64,000 bases of DNA from Tepidicaulis marinus (GCF_000739695.1 NZ_BBIO01000015.1:1-64000); one strand, 5' to 3'. Positions 51,856 to 60,458 are shown, counted from the first letter of the stretch. Program-made: numbers and translations. The notes: generated from the letters alone by a model not told the origin.

Positions 51856-53817
51856 TCAGAACGTCACTTTCACCCCCATCAGGAATTCCCGGCCCGGCGC
51901 TTCGAACCCGTCTGCGGGCTCGTAGGCGGCGTCGAAAGCATTGTTCACCCGGCCGAAAACCTGGAAATGCGGGCCGATATCTTTCGAGCCCGTCAGGTCG
52001 ACCACGGTGTAATTGTCGCCTTCGATGAGACCGCCGCTCACCCGGTCCACATCCCGGTAAAGATCGACCCAGGTAACGGCAAGCCCGAGGCGCGCGTCTT
52101 CCATCGCCTGCCAGTCGAGCGTGCCATGCACCTTGTGGCGCGGCCGCCGGCTCTGCCCGCCGCGCAGGGGCTGCGTATCGACGACGGTGAAGGTGTAATC
52201 GGCGCGGGCCGACAGCGCGTCGCTGATCTCCACATCGATGAAGCTTTCGACCCCATGCGCGTTGAACTCGTTCACATTCGTTGTCGTCGAATCGAACGAG
52301 GGCAGGAACACCGTGATGATGGCGTTTTCATAATCGGTATCGAAATAGGTGAGGCCCGTTTGAATGCGCCCGCCAAGGAAGCCCTGTTCGAGGCCGACTT
52401 CCCAGCCTTCGCTTTCCTCCGGCTCCAGATTGGGGTTGCCGCGGAAAGCATTGCCGAAGGAGTTCGGGGTAAAGCCATAGCGCTCGAAGAGCGAGGGCAC
52501 TTTGAAACCCGTGCCGTAGCTCGCCGTCAGCCGCGTATCGGTTTCGGGATGATAGTAACCCGGCGTCAGCGTATAGGTGACCTCATCGCCGAAATTTTCC
52601 GGATTGTCGTAGCGCACGCTTGCCGAGGCAAAGAAGCGCTCGCCGAACGTTACCCGGTCGCTCAGCCAGAAGGAGGTGGTGTATTCATCCGCCTCGGAGC
52701 GCAATTGCTGCACGAAGCCGAAGCCGAAATCGCGGAAACCCCGTGCTTCCAGTTCCTCGTACTTGTATTCACCGGCAAGGTTCAGCGTGTGATTGCCGAG
52801 CGTGACGAAATTTTCCAGCTTGGCGACGCTGCGCGTGCCTTCATTCGCCGATTCCTGGTTGGTGTTGAGGTTCGCCGCATCCGGATGGTCGATGATGACG
52901 CGCGTATAATCCGTATAGGCAAGTGTGAGCACGGGCCGGTAGGCGCCGCCATAAAAATTCCCATTCAGCCCGCCGCTCAGGAAAATTTCCTGGTTCTTGG
53001 CAACGGCGTTGAAATCCTGCGGCAGGGAATTGTCCGTATCCGCATTGGAATTGATATATTGGCCGAAGGTGAAGGCCGAGAGCGTGTCGCTCAAATCCGT
53101 ATCGAGCTGCAGGCTGAGGGCCGTGTTCTCGTTACCGTCCTCTTCTTCGGCAAAGCCGCCGCGCAAATGTTGCGGCGTGATGTCACTGCCGTCCGTTGCC
53201 TGACGCGAGAGCGAGAGCGCATAGCCGATGCCCGCATAAGAGCCATCCGCAAGCGCTGCGGTATTGAACGTGCCGAGCGAGCCGAGCTCCGCGCGCACGC
53301 TGGTGCGCAGCGCGCCTTCGCCTTTTTTGGTGATGATGTTGATGACGCCGCCCAGCGCCGCGCTGCCGTAAAGCCCGCTCTGGGGCCCGCGGATAACCTC
53401 GATGCGCTCGACATTCTCCGTCGTCAGCGTGGAGAAGTCGAAGGCGCCGGCAGGCGCGCCCGGATCGTTGATCTCGATCCCGTTCAAAAGCACGAGCGTG
53501 TGGTTGGAATTGCCGCCGCGCGAAAAGACGCTGGTGACGGAGCCTTTCGAGCCCGATTGCACGATGTGAAGTCCCGGCACGCCTTGCAGCGCTTCGCCCA
53601 CCGTGCGGTATTGCCGCCGCTCGATATCATCGGCGGTGATGACGCTGACGGAGGAACCCACTTGCTCGATGGGCGCGGGCCCCGCCGGCGCGCTGACGAG
53701 AATGTCCGGCGCGATGATTTGCCGGTCCGCCTGCGCAAGGCCTGTCCAAAGTGTGGTGAAAAGGGCCGTGCTGCCCAATAGCGCCGCTATGCGGCGCGCC
53801 TCATTGAAATGAACCAT
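51856..53817 (-). CDS. btuB: TonB-dependent receptor, BtuB-type (vitamin B12)
   Basis: A 653-aa outer-membrane receptor. A short signal peptide (LLGSTALFTTLWTGLAQA) is followed by DILVSAP, a TonB-box-like stretch, the plug domain (SVSVITADDIERRQYRTVGEALQGVPG, IEVIRGPQSGLYGSAALGGVINIITKK) and a 22-strand barrel ending in GREFLMGVKVTF. The size and plug resemble BtuB. A cobalamin riboswitch lies upstream, which supports B12 uptake. I chose the ATG at 53817; longer in-frame starts fall in the riboswitch leader. Confidence 0.88.
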   Translation of the reverse strand: MVHFNEARRIAALLGSTALFTTLWTGLAQADRQIIAPDILVSAPAGPAPIEQVGSSVSVITADDIERRQYRTVGEALQGVPGLHIVQSGSKGSVTSVFSRGGNSNHTLVLLNGIEINDPGAPAGAFDFSTLTTENVERIEVIRGPQSGLYGSAALGGVINIITKKGEGALRTSVRAELGSLGTFNTAALADGSYAGIGYALSLSRQATDGSDITPQHLRGGFAEEEDGNENTALSLQLDTDLSDTLSAFTFGQYINSNADTDNSLPQDFNAVAKNQEIFLSGGLNGNFYGGAYRPVLTLAYTDYTRVIIDHPDAANLNTNQESANEGTRSVAKLENFVTLGNHTLNLAGEYKYEELEARGFRDFGFGFVQQLRSEADEYTTSFWLSDRVTFGERFFASASVRYDNPENFGDEVTYTLTPGYYHPETDTRLTASYGTGFKVPSLFERYGFTPNSFGNAFRGNPNLEPEESEGWEVGLEQGFLGGRIQTGLTYFDTDYENAIITVFLPSFDSTTTNVNEFNAHGVESFIDVEISDALSARADYTFTVVDTQPLRGGQSRRPRHKVHGTLDWQAMEDARLGLAVTWVDLYRDVDRVSGGLIEGDNYTVVDLTGSKDIGPHFQVFGRVNNAFDAAYEPADGFEAPGREFLMGVKVTF

Positions 53818-54015
53818 TAGTCCAATCCCCTCAAAAAACGGTCCGCCCGACCGCAGGGCGCCGAGGGACGGGATGAGGGAACGGAAAGCTCGAATGCGCG
53901 CGGCTTTCATGCATGGGGAGGAGGGAACGCCCGCCGAGCCGCATGCTAAAGCCGCGTCACCGACGGAAAATCCGCTCCGTTGGCACACCCCGGCCAGCGG
54001 CAGATGACGCGCGAT

Positions 54016-54172
54016 GCGGCAGGTCTCCTGGCTTGCGGGTCTTAAACCGGTTCCGGTCTTCCCAGAGCAGATGCCCCAGTGACGTGAATGGAACCGATCT
54101 CGCCGCTTACAGTTGCGGGGGCAGCCAAGGAATGGCCCTTATGAAAAGCGGGCGTCACCTTGTTCCCTTTTA
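54016..54172 (-). ncRNA. Cobalamin (adenosylcobalamin) riboswitch
   Basis: On the minus strand the core reads AAGGGAACAAGGTGA, then CCTTGGCTGCCCCCGCAACT, GTAAGCGG, a CACTGGGG stretch, GGGAAG and finally GACCCGCAAGCCAGGAGACC, the B12-box elements in the right order. It lies about 200 bases before the receptor's start codon, so the aptamer would switch off the btuB-like gene when cobalamin binds. Confidence 0.92.
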
Positions 54173-54188
54173 TCCCGGATATCCGGGA
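54173..54188. promoter_or_regulatory. 16-bp perfect palindrome at the riboswitch 5' edge
   Basis: TCCCGGATATCCGGGA is uninterrupted and abuts the 5' end of the aptamer on the minus strand. It may be an operator around the transcription start or form a 5' hairpin of the transcript. Confidence 0.4.
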
Positions 54189-54240
54189 CCGGATCGCGGC
54201 GCGAGTATAGGCGCGCGCCCCAATTTGTCAAAAGCGGGGA

Positions 54241-54281
54241 AAAACGAAAGAGAAGCGGTGCTTTTGCGCGCCGCTTCCTCT
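54241..54281 (-). terminator. Terminator of the luxI operon
   Basis: AGAGAAGCGG (54249-54258) and CCGCTTCCTCT (54271-54281) form the stem. On the minus strand it is followed by TTTCGTTTTT. It ends the luxI/small-gene transcript before the riboswitch. Confidence 0.8.
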
Positions 54282-54309
54282 TCGCTTCAATCATGGATAT
54301 GTCTTTTCT

Positions 54310-54558
54310 TCAATGCCGCCGTGTCGAGACGGGCAGGGCCGTCAGGGACATCTGCGCGGGGCATTGCGGGTCTTTGAGAACATGCTCGGCAATCACGTCG
54401 AGCAGCGCGCCGTGCAATGTCTCCACCCGTTCGTCATGGGCATGGCCGGCGCCGGAGCGCACCAGATAAAGCACGGCTTTGACAAGCCCTTCGATATGCG
54501 CATCCGCGTTTTGCGGCAGGGCGCCTTCTTCTTGTTCCGGTTTGGTTTGAACACTCAC
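54310..54558 (-). CDS. Small hypothetical protein co-translated with LuxI
   Basis: An 82-aa acidic protein that starts MSVQTKPEQEEGALPQ and has one predicted helix (HIEGLVKAVLYLVRSG) and a second, HDERVETLHGALLDVIAEHVLK. Its start codon overlaps the end of luxI by 4 bases, so it is coupled to luxI. I do not recognise its family. Its position suggests a role in the AHL circuit, as an antiactivator or accessory, which is inference. A strong terminator follows. Confidence 0.6.
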   Translation of the reverse strand: MSVQTKPEQEEGALPQNADAHIEGLVKAVLYLVRSGAGHAHDERVETLHGALLDVIAEHVLKDPQCPAQMSLTALPVSTRRH

Positions 54559-55187
54559 GCTGCAACCTCTTCTTCATGCTCGTGGATATCGATCACGGAG
54601 CCTTCGATGCCGAACACATCGCGGATGCGCTGCGAGGAAGAAGGCGCCGTGGAGTAATGCCCGGCGAGAAACTCTTCCTCGCCGATGCGGATGGCAGGGC
54701 CGTAAATGGTGGGCTTGAGGCCGAGCTGTTCGAGCGCCCGGGCCTTGGAGGGATAGGTGACGAAAACGAAATGCTCGATGCCGTGCGCCCAGGCCCATTC
54801 CATGCCGGCCAGCGTGCAAAGGGCATGGTGATAGGTATGCGCGCCTTTCGGCAGATCGGGGTCGACGCACATGCGGCTGCCTTCGGCAACGCGCGCGCTT
54901 TTCGGCAGCTCATGGCCGTGGGCAAGTTCCGGCCAGAGCGCTTCGAGCATGTAAGGATGATCCGTGCGCACCATCCGCCCGCAGGCCCGCACCACCTCAT
55001 TCTCGTCCCGGATCGTGAAGTAATGGGTCCAGAGCGGATGATCGAACTGATCCGCTTCGCGGTGATTGAGGTTGGGGATGACCCAGCCTGCCCGCTCGAC
55101 GAATACCTTGTGCCGCAGGCGCAGCATCGAATCGAACGCGTTGCCGAAACGGTGGGCGGTAAGAATGGTGAAGTGATCGACTTTCAT
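54555..55187 (-). CDS. Acyl-homoserine-lactone synthase (LuxI family)
   Basis: A 210-aa autoinducer synthase. Conserved residues sit in the expected positions: Arg25 and Phe29 in RLRHKVFVERAGW with Trp35, Glu44/Asp46/Asp49 in EADQFD, an Arg in ACGRMVRTDHPYML, and EGSR in RVAEGSRMCVDP. The enzyme makes an N-acyl-homoserine lactone from SAM and an acyl-ACP or acyl-CoA. The ATG at 55187 has AGGAGAG upstream. A lux-box-like palindrome lies 57 bases before it. The acyl chain cannot be predicted. Confidence 0.87.
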   Translation of the reverse strand: MKVDHFTILTAHRFGNAFDSMLRLRHKVFVERAGWVIPNLNHREADQFDHPLWTHYFTIRDENEVVRACGRMVRTDHPYMLEALWPELAHGHELPKSARVAEGSRMCVDPDLPKGAHTYHHALCTLAGMEWAWAHGIEHFVFVTYPSKARALEQLGLKPTIYGPAIRIGEEEFLAGHYSTAPSSSQRIRDVFGIEGSVIDIHEHEEEVAA

Positions 55188-55244
55188 GGGGGGCCTCTCT
55201 CCTTGATGACGGAGAAAGGCTTTCATGAGGGCGCGCCGGCCCGC

Positions 55245-55264
55245 ACCTACCCTTAAGGGGAGGT
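55245..55264 (-). promoter_or_regulatory. lux-box-like 20-bp palindrome upstream of luxI
   Basis: ACCTACCCTTAAGGGGAGGT matches its own reverse complement at 18 of 20 positions and starts ACCT and ends AGGT, as lux/tra boxes do. It lies 57 bases before the luxI start codon and downstream of luxR. A promoter with the box near -42 would start transcription near 55212. Confidence 0.6.
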
Positions 55265-55303
55265 TTGGAAAATAGATTTATATATCAATGGCTTATGGCG
55301 GGG

Positions 55304-56041
55304 TCAGGTGAACTGAATGTCTTCCGGGTCGATGGTGATGAGCCCCAGATAGAGTGCTTTGACGATGGCGATGCGGCCATAGGCGCCGAGCTTCGTGTAG
55401 CAGTTCTTCAGATGGAACTTCACCGTCTCCTGGGAAACGTTGAGAAGCTGGGAAATCTCCCAGGCGGTTTTGCCCCGCGCCCACTGCGTCAGCACTTCCT
55501 GCTCACGCGGGGTGAGCGGCTGGGCGGGCGCCATTTCCACGGCCAGGTGGTCCATGAAGACCTTGTGGAGGACAGCGGTGCGCGCATGAATTTCCGCCAG
55601 CACGCGCTCGCAGTTCACATCCGGCTCCTCGGAGGCGACGGAATAAACGGCGCTGATGCCGGGCGCGCTGGTCAGCGCGGAGGAAATGCCTTGCTTCAGC
55701 CCAAGCTCCGATGCCTCCCCGTAAAAGCGCCGCTGCACGGCGGTGAGTTCCTGGCGCTGCAGCAGCTGGTCCCAGGCGAAGGGCCCCGAGCCCTGGCCGG
55801 CCCGCTGCAACGTCAGGTCCGCTTGCGCATAGCCTTGCTCTTCGTAATGGCTCAGCCATTCGGCTTTGTAATTGGTGGCGAAATACTGATCGCGCGTGGG
55901 GTCGCGTCCCGGAAGCACATAGCCAAGAATGGCGTGGTTCATACCCAGGTCGCGCAGGCCAGCCAGCCATATATCGAATGCCGATGCCGTATCTTCCGAT
56001 TGCTGGATACGCTCGACAAACTCCGCGAAAGACAGCCCCAT
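55304..56041 (-). CDS. LuxR-family quorum-sensing regulator
   Basis: A 245-aa regulator with an autoinducer-binding domain and a C-terminal LuxR helix-turn-helix (LTPREQEVLTQWARGKTAWEISQLLNVSQETVKFHLKNCYTKLGA). Ligand-contact residues correspond to the TraR set with a shift of 5: Trp62, Tyr66, Asp75, Trp90 and Gly118. The residue after Asp75, usually proline, is Leu76. The ATG at 56041 fits the family length; GTG at 56074 is an alternative. It is followed on the same strand by luxI. Confidence 0.87.
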   Translation of the reverse strand: MGLSFAEFVERIQQSEDTASAFDIWLAGLRDLGMNHAILGYVLPGRDPTRDQYFATNYKAEWLSHYEEQGYAQADLTLQRAGQGSGPFAWDQLLQRQELTAVQRRFYGEASELGLKQGISSALTSAPGISAVYSVASEEPDVNCERVLAEIHARTAVLHKVFMDHLAVEMAPAQPLTPREQEVLTQWARGKTAWEISQLLNVSQETVKFHLKNCYTKLGAYGRIAIVKALYLGLITIDPEDIQFT

Positions 56042-56344
56042 ATGTGCCCCTGCGTTTACGCTGTGCCCCAACACTCCGTTCCAGAGCCGCTCGTTGCCGA
56101 GGCGCTGCCGGTACGGAACACACTGACAAGATTATCAGCAAAAGAAATAGAAGGGGAATAAAAGAACAGAAGCAGCCTTACCGATTTGTGGGATGCCGCA
56201 ATATTTCGGGACAAAGTGAAATAATGCTCTCGTGAAACGCAAGAAATCGCGCTGTCTTCACGCATAAGTGAGCGTTTCATCTTTCGGTTGTGCGCGGGTG
56301 CGGCCAATCTCCCATGCTGAGAGGTTGGCGGCCCAAATGCGGTT
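56042..56344. other. Intergenic region of 303 bp upstream of luxR
   Basis: No gene can be supported here. The stretch about 56120-56230 is AT-richer than its surroundings. TGAAACGC (56233-56240) and GCGTTTCA (56272-56279) form an inverted repeat. It also holds the luxR promoter and the 3' end of the SLC13 gene; I see no lux-box-like dyad. Confidence 0.5.
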
Positions 56345-57847
56345 TTAAAGGAGCATCCAGGCTCCGGCCGTCAATACGGCCATGGCAATCAGGTTGAGCC
56401 GCAGCCCGGCGCGCATCATGACATGCATGTCGATATGGCCGGAGCCGAAAACGATCGCATTGGGCGGGGTCGCGACGGGCAGCATGAAAGCGCAAGAAGC
56501 CGCCATGGCGGCGGGCAGGGCGAGTGCCTCCGGCGCAAGGCCTGCGGTGAGCGCCAATGCGCCGGTGATCGGCAGGAAGGCGGAGGCCGTGGCCGTATTG
56601 CTGGTCAGCTCGGTCAAAAAGACGATGAGCATCACCACGGCACCCGTCAGCACCAGCGGGCGGAGCAGGGCCGCGCCCGTCAGCTGTCCGCCGATCCAGG
56701 CCGCAAGCCCGGTGCCGTCCATTGCCTGCGCCAGGCTCAGCCCACCGCCGAAGAGAATGAGAATGTCCCAGGGCGCTTTTTTCGCCCAGTCCCAGTCGAG
56801 CAATCTTTCCTCCCGGCCATTCTCCCCCTTTTCCCCGTTGGGCAGCAGAAAGAGCGCCAGCGCGCCGGCAATGGCAATGCCGGCATCCGATATGCCCTCA
56901 AGGGGAAGAAAGGCGCTCAGCCAGGGATGCGCGATCCAAAGAAAGGCGATGAGCGCGAGCACCGCGCCCACCCGTTTTTCCGCTGGCCGCATGGCGCCGA
57001 GCGCGCGGCGCATCTGGCCGATCAAGGCGGCGCCTTCACCCGCGCTCTCGCCGGCTTCACGGGCGGGCACCTGAAAAGCAAGCCGGGTGAGGGTGAGCCA
57101 GGCAAGCGGCAAGAGCACCAGCACGGCGGGCACGCCCACCGCCATCCACGCGGCAAAGCCGATGTCGACCCCGTGATTTTGGCTGAGATAGCCCGCCGCC
57201 AGCGCATTGGGCGGGGAGCCGACCAAAGTGCCGAGCCCGCCGATCGAGGCGGCATAGGCAATCCCGAGCATCATGGCTTTGGCAAAGGCGGCGCGGCCCG
57301 CGCTTTCCGCCTCGCCTTCTTTTTTCGCGCCTTCGATGAGGGAAAGCGCGATGGGCAGCATCATCATGGCGGTGGCCGTATTGCTCACCCACATGGAAAG
57401 AAACGCGGTGGCCGTCATCACACCGGCGATGAGAAGGCGGGGCCGCCCGCCGGCCCGGGCGATGATCGCGAGCGCGATGCGCCGGTGCAGGCCCGCCCGC
57501 TGCATGGCGAGCGCCATCCAGAAACCGCCGAGAAAAAGAAAGATGATGGGATTGGCGTAAGGCGCGGCGGCCATGGCAATGGGCGCGATGCCGAGGAGGG
57601 GGAATGCCGCAAGGGGCAGTAGCGCGGTGGCGGCCAGCGGCACCGCCTCGCTCACCCACCAGATCGCCATCCAAAGTGCAATCGCCGCCGTCGCCCAGCC
57701 CGCGGCCTCGAGCCCGCTTGGGGCGGGCAGGAGGAAAAGGGCAAGTGCGGCGAGCGGGCCGGCGATAAGCCCGGCGCGTGATACCCAGCCGGATTTTTCC
57801 TCCGGCGTTTCAGGTTCGCTGTGTTGCATGTCGCGGGATTGAGGCAT
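56345..57847 (-). CDS. SLC13 (DASS) family anion transporter
   Basis: A 500-aa inner-membrane protein with about twelve hydrophobic segments. AIWWVSEAVPLAATALLPLAAFPLLGI, FLGGFWMALAMQRAGLHRRIALAII and MTATAFLSMWVSNTATAMMMLPIALSLIEG contain the SNTA motif of divalent-anion:sodium symporters, repeated later as LTSNTATASAFLPI. GTLVGSPPNALAAGYL and VATPPNAIVFGSG are the paired PPN motifs. It carries dicarboxylates, sulfate or related anions; specificity is not determinable. M7 (57829) is an alternative start. Confidence 0.88.
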   Translation of the reverse strand: MPQSRDMQHSEPETPEEKSGWVSRAGLIAGPLAALALFLLPAPSGLEAAGWATAAIALWMAIWWVSEAVPLAATALLPLAAFPLLGIAPIAMAAAPYANPIIFLFLGGFWMALAMQRAGLHRRIALAIIARAGGRPRLLIAGVMTATAFLSMWVSNTATAMMMLPIALSLIEGAKKEGEAESAGRAAFAKAMMLGIAYAASIGGLGTLVGSPPNALAAGYLSQNHGVDIGFAAWMAVGVPAVLVLLPLAWLTLTRLAFQVPAREAGESAGEGAALIGQMRRALGAMRPAEKRVGAVLALIAFLWIAHPWLSAFLPLEGISDAGIAIAGALALFLLPNGEKGENGREERLLDWDWAKKAPWDILILFGGGLSLAQAMDGTGLAAWIGGQLTGAALLRPLVLTGAVVMLIVFLTELTSNTATASAFLPITGALALTAGLAPEALALPAAMAASCAFMLPVATPPNAIVFGSGHIDMHVMMRAGLRLNLIAMAVLTAGAWMLL

Positions 57848-57926
57848 GGCGGATTGTGGCTCACGGGATCGGTTGGTCTGCTGCCAGCATAATGCGGGAA
57901 GGCGGAAGCGGGGATAAGTTGCTGGC

Positions 57927-58490
57927 CTAGCGCAGCGTATCGACGATTTCGGAGATGCGGCGGAAGAAATGCAGCCCCTGCACGATTTCCTCCTCGCTCA
58001 TGTTATCGATGATCCGTTGCACATAGGCCTCGCCGCTGGCGATCATCTTTTCCAGATGCGTCTCGCCTTTCGCGGTCAGCGTGACGATCTTCTCCCGGCC
58101 CGAGCGCGGGTCTTCTTCCAGCCGCACCAGCGCGAGCGGGGGCTGCGCCATGGCGCGCAGGGCCTTGGTGATGGCGGCGCCGGAAATTTCGAACCAGGCT
58201 GAGAGCGAGCGCTCGATGGCCTTGCGGTTCATCGCCCTGCCGTCCCGGCCTTCGGAATGAATGAGCCAGAGGATCGCGACCTGATGGCGGCTCAGCGTGC
58301 CGCCGCGCAAGGCATCTTCCAGCGCGATCCCGGCCTTGTAGTGGATGGGATAGTAATATTCGAGGAATTGCAGCGCGGCTCTTTTCGGCCCGCCTTCTGC
58401 CCCGCCTTTTCGCCCACCCGGCTTTTTTGCCTTGGGGGCGGGGCCCGCCGCTTTCCCGCCCGAGCCTGAAAATTTGCTCTCTTTACCCAT
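57927..58490 (-). CDS. MarR family transcriptional regulator with basic N-terminal tail
   Basis: A 187-aa MarR protein. A 40-residue low-complexity tail rich in Gly, Lys, Pro and Ala precedes the winged helix (LSRHQVAILWLIHSEGRDGRAMNRKAIERSLSAWFEISGAAITKALRAMAQPPLALVRLEEDPRSGREKIVTLTAKG). The DPRSGREKIVTLTAKG segment is the typical wing. The ATG at 58490 has AAGGCGG six bases upstream. It is divergent from the P450 gene; two inverted repeats lie between them, fitting repression of both. Confidence 0.8.
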   Translation of the reverse strand: MGKESKFSGSGGKAAGPAPKAKKPGGRKGGAEGGPKRAALQFLEYYYPIHYKAGIALEDALRGGTLSRHQVAILWLIHSEGRDGRAMNRKAIERSLSAWFEISGAAITKALRAMAQPPLALVRLEEDPRSGREKIVTLTAKGETHLEKMIASGEAYVQRIIDNMSEEEIVQGLHFFRRISEIVDTLR

Positions 58491-58569
58491 ACTTGCCGCC
58501 TTTTCCGCCGCTGCTTGCCTGCTTTGCGCGGCCATTCTAGCGGCTGCGCGTCATTCGTCATCTTTCTTA

Positions 58570-58603
58570 ATTGTTTACAAAAGAAACAATTTATTGAATC
58601 AAT
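58570..58603. promoter_or_regulatory. Two inverted repeats in the MarR/P450 divergent promoter
   Basis: ATTGTTT (58570-58576) and AAACAAT (58584-58590) flank a 7-base spacer with perfect 7-base arms. Three bases later ATTGA and TCAAT flank one A (58593-58603). Both share the ATTG core, and their position fits MarR binding to the divergent promoters. Confidence 0.55.
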
Positions 58604-58630
58604 GGTACCGTCTTAAGGGAGGAGGACGAT

Positions 58631-59902
58631 ATGGAAAATGCAACGAGCGATCCCGCCGCGCTTCTGGCGGCCTTGCCGGAAGGCGACACGATTGCCGCCC
58701 CTTACGGGCTTTATGAAAAACTGCGACCCCATGCCCCGCTTTATGGCTATCAGGATTATCCGCCGGGCACGGTGCCCGATGCCGATGAGCCGGTAACCGC
58801 CTGGGTGCTGCTCGATTACGAGCATGTGGCGGCTGCTGCGCGCGATCACCGCGCTTTTTCCTCGCGCGATCCTTTGCAGGAGCAGTCGTCGGCGCCCACC
58901 CTCATGCTCGTTAATCACGACAATCCGGACCATGACCGCCTGCGCGCCATCGTCAATCTGGCGTTCTCGCGCAAGCGCGTCGAAGCGCTGGAGCCGGATG
59001 TGGCCCGCGTCGTCGAAAAAGCGGTGGCCGAGCTTGGCGCGGGCGAGCGGGAGATGATCTCGACCCTTGCCGCGCATATTCCCGCCCGGGTGATGGTGGA
59101 CCTGCTCGGCCTGCCGGTGGAAATCGTCGAGCGCTTCAGAGGCTGGGCGACGGCCTTCATGCTCTCCGCCGATCTGAGCCCCGAAGAGCGCGCGGCCAGC
59201 AATCTGGAACTTGCCGGTTATTTCGCCGGGCGGGTGCAATCGCTCCATGCCAAACTGGAAGCCGGGGAAGAGATTCCCGACAGCCTGATCAGCGCGCTTT
59301 TGAAAGCGGATATGGAGGGCGAGAGACTCAGCCTCGATGAAGTGACGCGCTTCTGCATCACGCTGGTCGTCGCGGGCTCGGAGACAACGTCGTTCCTGCT
59401 CGGCAATCTGCTTTACAACCTTGCCACTATGCCGGAGCTGCGCGCGCGCCTTGCCGCCGATGAAAGCCTCATCACGCCTTTCATCGAAGAGACCTTGCGC
59501 CATAGCGGCCCGCCGCAGCGCCTGTTCCGCATCGCGCTGAAGGATACGGAGATCGGCGGCAAGCAAATCAAGGAAGGCGACTGGGTGGCGCTCTTCTTTG
59601 CCGCGGCCAATCACGACCCGGCAATGTTCGAGGCGCCGGAGCGGTTCGACATTTCCCGGCCCAATCTGAGCAAGCAGCTGACCTTCGGGGTGGGCATTCA
59701 CCACTGCCTCGGCTCGGCGCTGGCGCGGATGGAAGCCCGCGCGCTTGTTTCGGCCATGGTGAACCAGATGCAGGATATCAGCCTTGCGGGCGCGCCCGTG
59801 CCCCAGCGCACCTCGCTCCTCAATCACGGCTTCGATGGGCTGACCGTCAAGCTGACGCCGAAAGCGGCCGGAAAAGAAAAGGAGAAGGCTCATGCAAGCT
59901 GA
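58631..59902 (+). CDS. Cytochrome P450
   Basis: A 423-aa bacterial class I P450. The I-helix oxygen-activating motif is Ala248-Gly249-Ser250-Glu251-Thr252-Thr253, ExxR is Glu287-T-L-Arg290, and the heme-binding loop is [10 protein letters not shown] with Cys359. No membrane anchor is present, so it is soluble and needs ferredoxin and its reductase, which are not in the window. It overlaps the next gene (SnoaL-like) by 11 bases and lies under the MarR-operator region. Substrate is unknown; steroids, terpenes and fatty acids are all possible. Confidence 0.9.
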   Translation: MENATSDPAALLAALPEGDTIAAPYGLYEKLRPHAPLYGYQDYPPGTVPDADEPVTAWVLLDYEHVAAAARDHRAFSSRDPLQEQSSAPTLMLVNHDNPDHDRLRAIVNLAFSRKRVEALEPDVARVVEKAVAELGAGEREMISTLAAHIPARVMVDLLGLPVEIVERFRGWATAFMLSADLSPEERAASNLELAGYFAGRVQSLHAKLEAGEEIPDSLISALLKADMEGERLSLDEVTRFCITLVVAGSETTSFLLGNLLYNLATMPELRARLAADESLITPFIEETLRHSGPPQRLFRIALKDTEIGGKQIKEGDWVALFFAAANHDPAMFEAPERFDISRPNLSKQLTFGVGIHHCLGSALARMEARALVSAMVNQMQDISLAGAPVPQRTSLLNHGFDGLTVKLTPKAAGKEKEKAHAS

Positions 59903-60311
59903 GACGCTGACCGGCGAGGAAAGCCGGAACCTGGAGGCAACGCAGGCCCTTTTCGCCGCCTTTGGCGAGGGGGACGTGCCGCGTATCATGACGTATCTCG
60001 CCGAGGACCCGCGCATCGAGTTTTACGGGCCCTCCCTCATCCCTTACGCCGGCATCTATCAGGGCCGGGAGGCGTGCGCGAGGTTCTTCGAAACGGTGCT
60101 CAGCTCCGTCGACATTCACATCTTCGAGCCGGAGGAGTTCATCGCATCGGGCAAGAAGGTCATCGTCACCGGGCGCCTGCATTTGACTGCCCGCTCCACG
60201 GGCCGCGATATCGTCTCGGATTTCGTCCATGTCATCGACCTTGAAGGGGCGAAATGGACGCGGTTCCGCGATTTCATGAACACGGCGGAGGCTGTCGCCG
60301 CCTTTTCGTGA
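59892..60311 (+). CDS. SnoaL/NTF2-like protein co-translated with the P450
   Basis: A 139-aa protein with the cone-shaped SnoaL/NTF2-like fold pattern. [34 protein letters not shown] begins it, then [24 protein letters not shown] and [39 protein letters not shown] complete the helices and sheet. Such proteins are isomerases, hydrolases or accessory binding proteins for polyketide and terpene substrates. The start codon lies inside the P450 3' end, so it probably acts on the P450 product. Catalytic residues are not clear. Confidence 0.8.
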   Translation: MQAETLTGEESRNLEATQALFAAFGEGDVPRIMTYLAEDPRIEFYGPSLIPYAGIYQGREACARFFETVLSSVDIHIFEPEEFIASGKKVIVTGRLHLTARSTGRDIVSDFVHVIDLEGAKWTRFRDFMNTAEAVAAFS

Positions 60312-60383
60312 TTGGGGGTATTTGCAGGGGCTGGCCGAAGCTAGGGAAGTAAGCCGGGGAATTAAGCCGGAGCTGCGGACGGT

Positions 60384-60458
60384 TGGCTGGGGCGGCAGGA
60401 TTCGAACCTGCGCATGGCGGTACCAAAAACCGCTGCCTTACCGCTTGGCTACGCCCCA
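60384..60458 (-). tRNA. tRNA-Gln (anticodon TTG)
   Basis: On the minus strand TGGGGCG and CGCCCCA form the acceptor stem and a T arm GCAGGTTCGAATCCTGC is complete. The anticodon loop TTTTGGT between GCGGT and ACCGC gives TTG for glutamine. A G discriminator and an encoded CCA end follow. Confidence 0.95.

Noticed and set aside
51811-53781. Very long open frame opposite the TonB receptor gene
   Set aside because: It mirrors the receptor codons on the other strand, has Arg/Ala-rich composition without any domain, and the receptor is certain. The same applies to long frames opposite dihydroorotase, the acyl-CoA ligase, the CorC gene, the acyl-CoA dehydrogenase, amidase and transaminase genes.
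53818-53988. Longer N-terminus of the TonB receptor
   Set aside because: The extension lies in the riboswitch leader, and a normal signal peptide begins at 53817.
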